Source: Inonotus obliquus (taxonomy: Eukaryota > Basidiomycota > Agaricomycetes > Hymenochaetales > Hymenochaetaceae). Taken from it: a DNA stretch of 64,000 bases. The DNA lies in contig JAJHTX010000004.1 in the NCBI GenBank assembly GCA_032164295.1, positions 2,170,001 through 2,234,000 on the forward strand. Direction: 5' to 3'. The position numbers and the translations under genes were made by a program. Shown in pieces: positions 48,445-60,900 of this stretch. The notes beneath the pieces were generated by a model, which saw nothing but the letters and a program-made list of their open reading frames with translations, made no database searches and was not told the origin of the DNA. Each line of letters opens with the position of its first letter. Position 1 is the first letter of the stretch.

Positions 48445-50927
48445 GATGAGACGGGGGAAGTGAACAGTAGAGAGAGGGAAAGAGGGGGAAGTACCAGAGA
48501 TGAGTGCGGGAAGGGTATATAAGAGTATAGTTTGAGGGTAGGAAGTGAGATAGAAGCAAGGGGAAGTGAATTGCTTGCTCAGCGTGCAACTCAGCAGGAG
48601 AAGGCGTGACAGGACAGGTCCTCGTCAGCCTTCTCATCTATATATGTCTGTTATTCCGGTTAGGTCTAGACCTGCCTCTTTTGGTGCGTATCATGAATCG
48701 TTTCTGCGCCCGCTGTTAGTGGTGGAGGTGAACCCAGGGCCAGGGACGGAGCTCTACACCGCGTCATGGTCGATCTCAATGTCTGTGACGTTCTTCTCAC
48801 AATCCGCTCATCGTCACGCTGCCCACTTGGTCACGCTTCACTACTCTTACAATCACGAGACATACCTGTGGCGCTGTAGGGTCGCCATTTTCTGGATCAT
48901 CACTTGAAGCATGTGAGCCAAGCAACGCGTCACCTCCCCAGAGTCACGCTTATCGTACCCTTGATCTCACATGAAGCAACGTCCGAAGGGAATCACAGAA
49001 ACAGCGGCGCTGCGGTGATACCAGCACTGCTACGGGTCTATCATCCGATTCTAACCCATTCTCGATCCATCTCGAGGATCCTAGGAGTTAAATCGCCCGA
49101 TGATTCGCAGTGTACGGCGTCCCATTCTCGCCATTTTCTCGTACACACGGACTACGCCATGCAAGACACCGTGACAATGACTTCTCCCGAGTCCCCAATC
49201 TACTATCGGGGATGTTTTACATACACCTTCCCGCATTCTCGTCCTTGTCTTGACTTTCCCTCCGTATCTCGGCCGAAAAAGGTTCAAAACTCTCTTCAAA
49301 TGTCCGGCGGTACTTAACTTCCTGCGTCCAATACCCTCAAAGAGACTTTCGTTCTCTCTCTTGTTCGGACTTCCCGGGGCGATACTCAATACTAAAGAAA
49401 CAACTTTGGATCATACCAGTTTCACCGCGTTCATCTCCGTCTTGGACGCCGCAAGAGCAATAGAAGGTTAATGGTCATAACGGTCAGCTGCCCTTGAACG
49501 TGTACACTTTTGTTTCTAATGGGTCACGAGAGATACTTGTAACAGGCTACTTATCTCTCATACTCCATTCACGTTCTTTCGGATTCGAGCCATCCCATCG
49601 AGATGACTCGGATACCAGGAACATGGGTTGTATGACTTCCAGCTTGATGTTTTCTTGATAGATAGCATTGGAAACGAGGCGAATGAGTTTACCGTTCTAA
49701 ACTTAACTTAAACTCTGTCTTCCAGTACAAAGTACGAAATATGAAATGCGACGTCCGGACTTCCAAGGTATCAGAAGACCTCAGTGAGGGTGTCATCAGC
49801 GAAAGACTTTTCTCGACTCGAAGCTCGAACGATTGTTCGGCGCACGGCGCCGCGGACTAGTAAACACCGCTATACGTTGTACATCGACGCTGCTCCTCCT
49901 TTACACTAGCAGCGCGCACTGCGCACTGCGCACCAGCATCAGTCAAACGAAATGATCGAGGGTGAGGATGAATTCCACAGTCTGTCAAGTATTGAAGGAA
50001 GCGTGTACTCTTCCCGATATTTCTGAACTTTAGAACTTTTCCGCTATGGGTGTTCAATGTTCAATGTTCGTCCGTCCGCTACGAATCTATGACTCTGAGA
50101 ATATGACCGCGAGAAAGCTTCTCCGGTGTCGATGTCTGTCGAGGTCGACTTACTTTATGTATGTGTATATAGGAGGGATCCTCATCTTCGTCTTCGTCTT
50201 CATTTTGACTCCCCGTTTTAAAGGCGGTATTATTATACGTGTCCCGGTGCTGGTTATAACTCCGCGTTCCGCGTTTTAATCTCCGACTGAGTCTTGAGGG
50301 TAGGCATAGGCATAGGCATAAGCACAGGCATAGGTTGGACGCCTTTAAGTTTATACTACGCAAAACGAACTTGTCGTGGAGGCGATTAATTGCGGTTTGG
50401 TTGTTTGGTTGGTTGTCTCTCGGTGTATCTTAGTATCTACCTTCAAACTAACTATGTAGTACTCCTCCGAGTCGTCGTGTTACAATGCATAAGTTTGGTG
50501 ATCCATACGGCTGTAACTGTAAATGTATTTGTAACTGTAACTGTAATTCGTCGTGATCACTAGTACTGATCACCTCGGAGAGTCGGAACGCGTTTCCACC
50601 AGAACCCAGAACATAGGCCCTACACAGGCCTACCACGAACGAAGGATGCATACGCATTTGATCACCTTGAATTCAGCTTTGCATTATTACAGTATTTAAT
50701 ATTGCTGCCCTTCGTCCGTCTGGTGCTACATAGGAATGGTCAAAATGTACTGAACTTAGATGTACATGTCGATGTCATATCCTATTATCGTTTAATCGTA
50801 TTGTTCACCTTAAGCTTGTGTACGATTTCTTCAGCTGATTATGATTATAGTAATGTTAATGATTAATTATATGCGTGTACGCAACGCGTGCATATGGTGC
50901 ATATGCATACTCTTTTCTCGAAAAGAA
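48445..50927. other. 2.5-kb intergenic region, no supportable gene
   Basis: Only short, unconvincing open frames occur. Visible structure includes tandem GCGCACT units (about 49912-49933), GGCATA-type repeats (about 50300-50335) and TGTAACTG repeats (about 50513-50550). No tRNA or other RNA gene could be recognised. Confidence 0.35.
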
Positions 50928-52335
50928 TTAAGAGATCTCCATTTTCTCGTCATCAACCACAGGCAAAGCACTAGTACCTACATCCTCTTTTTTAACCTTA
51001 ACTTTTACATCCACCTTCTCCGGTACACCACCATCGGTACCAATTCCTCGAGTCTCAGAACCCAACCCGAATAGTAAAACCCTCTCAACACCCTCTCTCA
51101 TACCCTCCCAAACTCGTAACGCACCAATACGAGCAAGCTCTGTCGCACGCACCAATTCGGCCTCGTCGAATGGTACAGACGTAGCGTTCATATGAGACCA
51201 AACCAACTCGGTTTTCAATTTTTTCTCTGTCTCTGTCTCTGTCTCTGTCTCTGTCTCTGTCGCCGTCTCTGTCGATTTTGGTTGTTGTGAGGAATGAGAG
51301 TAAGAAGAAGGAGGGTGATTGGGTTCGGTTGTTGTTGTTGTTGTAACGAGGAATGCGAATACCCCTGTCCCGCTTAGGTCTGGGTTTGAGAGTTCGGATT
51401 CGGATGGGTCGACGAGTAGGGTTGATTCGCGCGTAGTAGGGCTGGAACCTGCATCTGCATCTGCATGGACACGAACGCGGACGCGTCCGATGGATATGGC
51501 GCATATAACCCCTCGTAAAGGTATAGAAGACGCGTTTAGTAGAGCCAACGAAGAGGCGTTTATAAGTGAAGAAATAAGTGCGGGACTTGTTCGGAGTACG
51601 TTGTTTCTCCCTTTTCCTCGAGCCCGGCTCTCAAGCGAAGATGAGGTGGGTGAAGAAGAAGGGGAAGGGACGGGAGTAAGTGATAGAGCTACGAGTTGGA
51701 CGAGCGTACGTGGGTTGTTGGTTAATATCATACTGGGGAGTAAAGCATTTCGGAGGGAAGAAGCGAGTGCTTTCGAGTCCGTTCCTACATAGTCATAGCA
51801 AACAACCGTAGCCATCATCAGCATTAACAAGTAGAAAATTTAGATATGAATTACGAAGTTGAAGAGAGTACTACATAGTACTAGTAACGAGATGAATGAA
51901 GAGACGAGGTCGAAAGAGAGACGTACCAGGTAACCCAGCTAAAGGTCTAACAATCACCTCAAAAGTCGCTTTGTTCGCCTGTTCAACAGCTAACCTAACT
52001 TCCACAGGACCAGAAACACTCGCAACTGCCTTCGTATCACCTATTCTCCCCACATACACACACACACACATATATACGCATAATCAATCCCAATAACATC
52101 GATCCATATTCGTATTTCGTATATTTCCGATGTTCACAAAGAGCAGAAACAGCGAGAGAGACGATGTATGCAATTATGTAGTTTTAGTTAGAAGAATGAA
52201 GAGTAAGGAGGAGGGGATAGATGGCGTACCGAAACCAAACCTCGCTGACCCATCTACACCATCTAACCCGTCAAACGAGATGATGATTTCTCGTAGTTCG
52301 TTCGGTAGACGACCATCTGGACGTTTGTAATCCAT
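50928..52335 (-). CDS. RRP46: Exosome core subunit RRP46 (RNase PH fold)
   Basis: Three minus-strand exons (52335-52230, 52040-51927, 51784-50928) give 358 aa. The RNase PH-like fold is evident: RPDGRLPNELREIIISFDGL, SVSGPVEVRLAVEQANKATF, LRNALLPSMILTNNPRTLVQ, and LISSLINASSLALLNASSIP followed by LRGVICAISIGRV. RRP46 (EXOSC5) is one of six PH-type subunits forming the barrel of the RNA exosome, which in eukaryotes is catalytically inert and threads RNA to Dis3. The protein is longer than usual (about 220-250 aa). The extra length comes from a Thr/Glu insertion encoded by (TCTCTG)6 and from an acidic/basic C-terminal tail (VDVKVKVKKEDV). Introns are unusually long for this window (189 and 142 bp); intron 1 holds a (CA)n tract. 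Confidence 0.9.
51224..51259. repeat. (TCTCTG)6 microsatellite inside RRP46 exon 3
   Basis: Six perfect hexamers on the plus strand are read on the minus strand as alternating Thr-Glu codons (TETETETE). Length change in steps of six would add or remove Thr-Glu pairs without a frameshift. Confidence 0.9.
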
Positions 52336-52687
52336 ATCTTCTTCTTCCCTTTCTCCTTTTCCGAGCTATTGCTGTCGGTGCGTGTCGATTAAGATTGCAG
52401 AGCCTGGAGGAAATCCGGTGGTGAGACGCGTCGAAGTGTCGATCACCATTGAAAACTCTTGGTGTTTATTTGCATTTGTGGGTCCATATATACCCTTCAC
52501 GGCATGCCGCACAGGATATGAAGAGGAAAAGTAAAATAATTACCAAGAATCCTACTAGTTAGTGTGTACAAGAGAGATACTGCTAACCCTGATAGCTTCA
52601 AAGCTACGTAAAGAAACAAAAAACAAAAACCCTCCCTCACTTCTCCAAGAAAATCTCCCGTTATACAAATCGCAACAACCAATCAAC
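52336..52687. promoter_or_regulatory. Intergenic region, P450 3' end / RRP46 promoter
   Basis: These 352 bp separate two co-directional minus-strand genes. They should contain the P450 3' UTR and RRP46 promoter. No clear element was recognised. Confidence 0.35.
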
Positions 52688-55042
52688 TCAACTCCTAACC
52701 CTCAAAACAACAGGTAACTTCCCCGTCATCATAACAAACCAATCTTCCAATTTGTCTATCCAATCTTTCGGATCATACCCTTCCTCCAGATGCATTTCAA
52801 ACTTTTGCATCAAAAGTGCTACTACCATCCTTAATTCAGCTAGAGCGAGACTTTTACCTGCGCAATTTGCTGGACCTAATGAGAAGGGGAGGAATGCTGA
52901 TTGGTTGAGTATTATGGGTTCAGGTTCAATGTTGGAGGTCTCGGAGGTGCCTGCGTCCCCGCTCCTAAGGTTGTTTGAGGATGTGGGTGTGGTTCCGCTG
53001 GTGGAATCGAAAGGAGAGCTAGGTACTGGACGTTTACGCAAACTTGGATTCAGCCATCTGTCTGGCCAGAATGCATCTGGAGCAGGTGAGAAGTAGCGTG
53101 GGTCGCGGAAAAGGGTGTATAACGGGATGTCTATAGCCGTTCCTTCCGGAATGAAACTAGATTGAAATAATACTATGAGTAATTCAATACACTCATGTTT
53201 GACTATGACTTACTTGTTTCCGAGTTGCAGACCACCTGTATCAACTGTCGTCCCACGTTGCAGAACGTTTGCTGGTGGACTCACTCGAAGTGCTTCATTT
53301 CTACAAAAGAACCCCATTCAACAAAATTCACTTCTGATCCATGATATATAAAACTTACATCACAGCATTGAGGAAGACCATCTGTGACAACTTGGATGCG
53401 TCAGTCGCATCACCTTCACCAGCTGGGAACGTTTTGTCGACCTCTCCTTGAAGGCGCATATAGTCTTCTGGGTGCTGGAGCAAATTATAGAATAGGCCAC
53501 CTAGAACTGTCGCAGTTGTATCCGAACCAGCGAGAATAGCCAATACACCGTCAGACATAACCTCCGCGTCTGTCGGTGATTCCTTCTCAATCCCGTCTTC
53601 ATCAATCTATCGATTCAATGCATACTCGTGTGCATACGATAATGAACGATGAAAAGCGTACGTACGAGATGATGAAAGAGATCCTTTGATAACGATCCTT
53701 CCTGTTTGCGCTTCTTTACGGATTCCGTAGCGTGCTTGCGTAAGTTACTGACATTCTTGGTGGTCCCCGGGATCATGTATATCAGGTTGAGAATCCAAGA
53801 AAGGTGCTGTAGTAAGGCTAAACCCCTACAAGCGTGTGTGTGAGAAAATGTATAGGAGGAGCTAGTACAAGTACCGCACTTGATACCGCCTTCTATGCAA
53901 TGCCAGATCCCTACGTTCTCCGTACCGTCGCGCATAGTCTCGAAGCTACCGCCAAAGGCCATGTCTCCCATAAAATCGAATCTAGCAGTTCAACCCGTCA
54001 CTACTTCTACCTTCATACACGCACAATCAAGCAAGGGAGCACCCACGTAAAATACCTCATCCACTCTGCCAAATTCACAACTTCACCCTTCCCTCCATAA
54101 TTCCCTCCGCTCGCCCTCTTCTCGAGCTCTCCAACCAATTGCAGCGCCCTCCTTATAAGAATTGGCTCATACCCTTTTAGCGACGAAACGCTAAATGCAC
54201 GATTCCATGCCTTTCGCCGCCTGGCGTGTTCGTGCATGTCTCTGATAGCGATAAGAGCTCGCACCCCGTATGGGTTTCGACGAGCGTCCCACACTGAATG
54301 AAATGTTCTGAGATACGAGCCTAAGGAGAGTAAAACGTAACACTTACTGGGTCCTTTTGGTAGACCGTTTGAGCCAAGGATTGATGCGGTGGTGTCTGCG
54401 TCTACAATAGAAAGTTCGTTGGGACCTAGCCACAAGAAGTAAATACAAGCAAAATAAGAACGATTTAACATCATAGTGACTCACCAACGCGAACAACTGG
54501 TCCATATTCTTTATGAAGCCTAACGGAAATCAAGAAGTTAGTTCTGCACAGAAAATGATTTACGAAAAGATGAGCACTAGTACTTACTTCATATGCCAAA
54601 CATGATTCTTCCCACCTGCCATCTTCCAGAACCCATATACTTTTGACACTCTTGCGAGGACTGGGCCAGGATACTTCGCAAGAGGATGGAACGGCCCGAG
54701 TCTATACACGACCACAGACCCGATCAAGGTGGCATAATAAAGACTGAATGAGAGTAGAAGTGCAGTGAGGACTGATCCAGTGGTAAGATGGTTCTGAACA
54801 AGGGTGAGAAGCAAAGAGGAGAGGATTGGTATGGCACCCAAGAGGACCGCCGTGACCGTCAGTCGAAGCAGGATCAACTTCATACCTCCTGTAGATCTGG
54901 TGGACGAGCTACAACGCGATCGAAACGAAAGCATCTAAAATCAGATGAGCAGAATCAATATTAATATTCGTAGACTCACCAGTGCCCCAAGTGCGTCCAA
55001 GACTAGCGCATCACGGGCGGTAAACCCACCGATGACTGCCAT
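52688..55042 (-). CDS. Cytochrome P450 monooxygenase, membrane-anchored
   Basis: Ten minus-strand exons (55042-54980, 54934-54588, 54519-54485, 54425-54348, 54293-54047, 53981-53875, 53817-53666, 53606-53359, 53300-53214, 53156-52688) give 610 aa. The hydrophobic N-terminus has two to three possible membrane helices before the hinge FHPLAKYPGPVL. All P450 landmarks are present: substrate region GPNELSIVDADTT, C-helix ARRRKAWNRAF, I-helix oxygen motif AGSDTTA, ExxR in NEALRVSPP, PDRW, and the heme loop FSLGPANCAGK with the axial Cys. The substrate is unknown; the layout resembles expanded agaricomycete P450 families. It is longer than the usual ~520-560 aa because of a ~40-residue Ser/Thr-rich loop between PDRW and the heme loop. 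It neighbours PEP4 co-directionally, with no biosynthetic cluster. Confidence 0.93.
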
Positions 55043-55430
55043 ACCCACGGTGGATGCTAGCAAGACCAGGGGGCGAAAAACGGAAGCATGGAAGCCCGTA
55101 GTACAGTGATTATATATTTATATGCCATTGCTAATCTACCGAGGACCGCACATGAGAGTTGACATCATGATTTTTAAAGTCAGACATCGTTATAGCATTC
55201 GAGCAAGATGGAATAGGCAGGTCGCATCGCCGTCGAACCTGATGCGATGTCCGCACGCGAAGCTTAAGATGGTCAAACTAAGCCAGTATGAGGCATTCGA
55301 TTAAACGTTTAATCATGACCAGAGTACTAGTATGATACACTCATATACCGACACGTCCGGTATCAAATATTAATGTCGTTCTCATACCAAGAAGGATGTT
55401 GCATACTCAGAACGAATGGTCTCAACTAAC
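55043..55430. other. Intergenic region, PEP4 3' end / P450 promoter
   Basis: These 388 bp lie between two minus-strand genes. The sequence has several A/T-rich patches (for example 55107-55121) that could serve as P450 promoter or PEP4 polyadenylation elements. No gene is supported. Confidence 0.35.
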
Positions 55431-56904
<1,474 letters not shown>

Positions 56905-57915
56905 GGATAGTGGTGGTTGAAAGGGGAGGGAGACGGGTGTAGTTCGCTTGGGTAGGTAGTTGTGCTTCCCTGCGGGAGACGCGTCATGACAAATTATGTA
57001 ATACAGCCCCCCCAAAATGGTTCCACTGTCTACTTCTGCTATCATTCCTCTCTAATACCTATGTATTTGTTCCAGAGAGCGTATTCAAGAGTGCCATGGG
57101 GCGGTCTGAGACGAAAAGTGTGAGCAATATTTGTTATTCGACTACATAGTCGTTTCACAGCAGATGTGATGAAACTTACATAATATTGATGGTGCGCTGC
57201 TTCTCTCTTGTTGAGTACCAGTTAGCGCAACTGGTGAGGTCTGTTGGTGCACTCATGCATTTATCTCTTTGATGCAATACTTAGACACGGTGCATCTAAA
57301 CCCATCAACTATCAGAACAGTCGAACATGCCCAGCATAACAATTTCTCAGCCGGCTGTTGGCCATCGGACGCCCGGTTGCCTGGGTGATGCTCATTTCCT
57401 GTGCCTATGTAAACACCGGCCTCAGTTCTCACTCTCCAGCGAGCTGAGCTCTCTGCCGACAACGTCGACTGCCTTTCGTTCTCTTTCTCTCCGCTCCTTT
57501 CACTTCCTCTATTCTCAAGGCAGGGCCTTTATTTGCGGAGACCTTTGGCTTACTCAGGGATAGGAAGTGTTACCAGGGTTTGTCCTCCTCGCACACGGAC
57601 GTGATCGAATCACAGTTTTCAGATTCGCGCTCGCTCAGCTCGTTCTCACAGCTGGCAGGCTATCAGCTCTCAAATCTCTCAAGCCTACCGCTTTCCTCCA
57701 GTTTTTCCCCCTTTCTGTCTGTCTTTATTTTTTCTTTAAGAGCCCTCCTACGATCGCAACGAACGACAGACGCCAATTTGTCTCCTGGAGAGCAACCAAA
57801 ACGTCTCGCTAATTCACACTCTTTATTCTAAGCCGACTTCAAGATTCTGTCAGCGGCTTAGAGTCAGACTAGAACAGATCGCTAAGCCTTAAGAAAACGG
57901 TCTCGTACGCCTACC
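56905..57915. promoter_or_regulatory. Divergent promoter region, PEP4 / repeat protein, pyrimidine-rich
   Basis: This 1.0-kb spacer separates divergent starts. From about 57430 to 57830 the plus strand is strongly C/T-rich, a pattern common near fungal transcription starts. Within the last 90 bp a CTAAGCCG / CGGCTTAG inverted repeat is present (57828-57835 and 57854-57861). I see no convincing gene. Confidence 0.5.
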
Positions 57916-60900
57916 ATGTCCCGTTTCACCCGTCCGCCATTCCACAAGCCTTCGCCTTTCGACATCCCTCGTCCAGTCCACCCACCAAGCCCGCCAGAGA
58001 CTGAGATCACTGCTGACTCAGTTCCATTACCACCAATGAGCTTCGCCTCTCGCGACTTGCAGCTTGGCTCGTACACTGACTTGGGAGCTTCATCTTCTTT
58101 CACAAGAGTCGACACACCCGAGAGCTACCACAATCCTGCGCCTCCAGCAGAACCACAAGTGTATACATCAAATGGACGAATTCGCCGACCTTCAAATCTC
58201 TCGTATTTGCACCCAGGATCTATGCGAGGTGATCTGCGCTCAGCGCCTCGTTCGGCGACGCGTTGGCTCGTAATGGTCATACCTCCATCAGCAGTCGCGC
58301 GTGAACACGGAAACGGAATGTTCCTAAATAATGCGACATCTCACACAGCCCAAGGAGTCTTATTGCCCCTCTTGCCAAGCGTAAGTCATTCTCGTCATTG
58401 TCTTTATCGCGTCACGGTTCTCGGCTGCAATCACGATAGTGATCATTCATTTCCGACTTTACCCCTTTCTTTGTCTTACGTCCCGTCACCCATATTGCAT
58501 ACTTATAAGACCGTAGTTGTCTGGCCAGCTGTCCGCGATAGCCCGCGAGTTTGCTTTTCCAAGTACGACAGGAATCTGCATCTACCTTCAAATGTCGGAC
58601 GGTGGTATCCAATTCACACCTCGCGTCTCAGACGAGTCATGGTCGATCCTATGGGGTTCCGCATTTGACGACCGACAGACATCGATTAACACATTTGGTG
58701 GCCTCCCAATTGCTGGGCGTATCGAGTTTGACCTCGACCTGCGAAAGGCAAGATGGTTTGACATGTGGTTGGCGTCCGTAAGGCACTCGCTCGACTTGGG
58801 ATTGGGATTAGGGGTTGGCGTAGGCTCGGTCGCTTCAGGACCTGGTTCACTCGCTGCTAACCACCAGCGGGAAGATAGCCGGACGACGATGTTTGATAAC
58901 GGAGAGGACTCGGTAGCAGCGGGAACAGGAGACGACGTACCGGTGTCCGTTCCTAGGAAGACAAGACACGTTCCCCGGAAACTATCCCTTCTGGATCGCA
59001 TAGATGTTTCGTCCATTAGGCCGGTGACCCGTTCCGAAAAGAATGGAGTCCGGGCGTTATCACCCGCAGAAACCGAACAACCGCGTCTCGTACTTTCTCC
59101 CGTCGCGCAGACGCCTATTTCCGTCCCTGTCCCTGTCACCGTCACTGTTGAAGATGAACCACAGACCGCAAGACGGCGTGTTGATATCGAGAAGAAAGTT
59201 GAAACTTGGCGCGCTTCATCAAATTTTACAAAGTCACCTCTCGTTGCTACCACTGGGCAGACCGCGCTCGACCCCGCAAATATGCCGAATAATGTACCGC
59301 TAGTTGAGAGTGATGCAGCTCAAGACGAGCCACTTAATTTGGATGACTTCACGTGGAGCATCAGTTCCGCTGGGCCGCTCTCAGCGGACTATCATGACCC
59401 GACTTCGCCATATGTAGAAACAGATCGGGCACCTTCTGTGCACCTCGATGCACGTCTAGAAGGCTCTGTATGTTTGACGCCAACAACATGCACTTCTTTC
59501 GGTCCACCGGATTATGATCCTTTCTCGCCTATCGCCAGCTTGGTCGAGCGTCTGCCTTCTCCAGACATCGCATTCCGCCAGCTCGAGGATGCCCCACCCA
59601 CGCCAACTACTGCGACGAGCTGGGGACCAGCTTCAGAATGGCCGGGAAGCCCTGCCTCGATCTCACGAGCTTCTTCCATCGACATTGCATTGCGTCAATA
59701 TGGTAGTAGACCTGTAACTCCGACAACTGCGACAAGCTGGGGTGCGCCTTTGGACTGGCCTGATAGTCCTGCACCACGCTCCCGTGCACCTTCCGTTGAT
59801 ATTGCTATGCGTGAATTGGGAAGCCGACCCGTGACACCAAGTACAGCGACAAGCTGGGGTGCGCCGTTGGAGTGGCCTCGTAGCCCTGCTACGCCTTTCC
59901 ACGTCCATACGCCAGGCGTCGAACAGAGATTCTTCGATGGTCATGATGACGGCTTTCTCGAGGATGGCGACGCGACTCGGCGATTCCGAATGTGGAAATT
60001 TGTTTGGCCTTATCAAAACTCCTCTGACTTGCAGAAAACAGTCTCTGTACGCATACAGCCGGCGTATCCTTGCTTATCTATTTGTGAGTTCATATCACGA
60101 GTACAACATTATTTCCTTTCTTGCTAATCTGCTTTGAAGACCCTGCTGTTTATCCCCACTTCGATCTGTATCCTGCCCTGGTTGGATCAGTCATCGAAAG
60201 GGATGAGCAACCACCTCGCAGACATGAGTCGCATTATAGTGCACAGGTAATGCCGAAACGCACGGAGAAGCCTTGGAGCCATGTTTGGCCTTACCAAAAG
60301 ATTGAAGATGTCACTCAGCCCGTGAAAGTTCGCTTGGATTCTGCTTACCCTTCGTTTGATCTCTGTGGGTTTTACTTCGCTACCACCGTCACAATACGAG
60401 ACTAAGTGTGAGTGAATCCAGACCCTACAGTTTACCCGCATTTCGATCTTTATCCCGCGAAATCCGTCGCTGTTGGTTCAAATCGAGAAACCGACGTTCG
60501 TCTACCGTCCAGGTATCCAGTCTTCAATATCTGTGCGTATCACAAAATTTCATTCCTTACATTCCTTGCTCTTGCTGATGAGAAATGGACTGTAGATCCA
60601 ACTATCTACCCAGCATTCGAAATCTACCCTGGTCATGTCGTCGGGGTACAGAAGAATCCGCTTGAACTAATATCAGTTCGCTTGGAACCGGCTTATCCTT
60701 GCATCCGGCCTTGTAAGATGACTTACCTTTTAATCGTTACTTTGCCTAACTTCACGCAGATTCTCCGGTGTACCCGCACTTCGACTTATATCCGGCGTCT
60801 CCTGTTGTCAAGACCGGCAGCGGCAGGAAACAGCCTCAGAAGCGAGGTCTACCTCCAAGGACTACACAAACCGTTCTGCCAAAGCCGTGGAAGCACGTGT

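Noticed and set aside
58588..59253. A 221-codon minus-strand frame inside exon 2 of the repeat protein
   Set aside because: Antisense shadow; the plus strand has conserved-looking sequence and correct splice phase.
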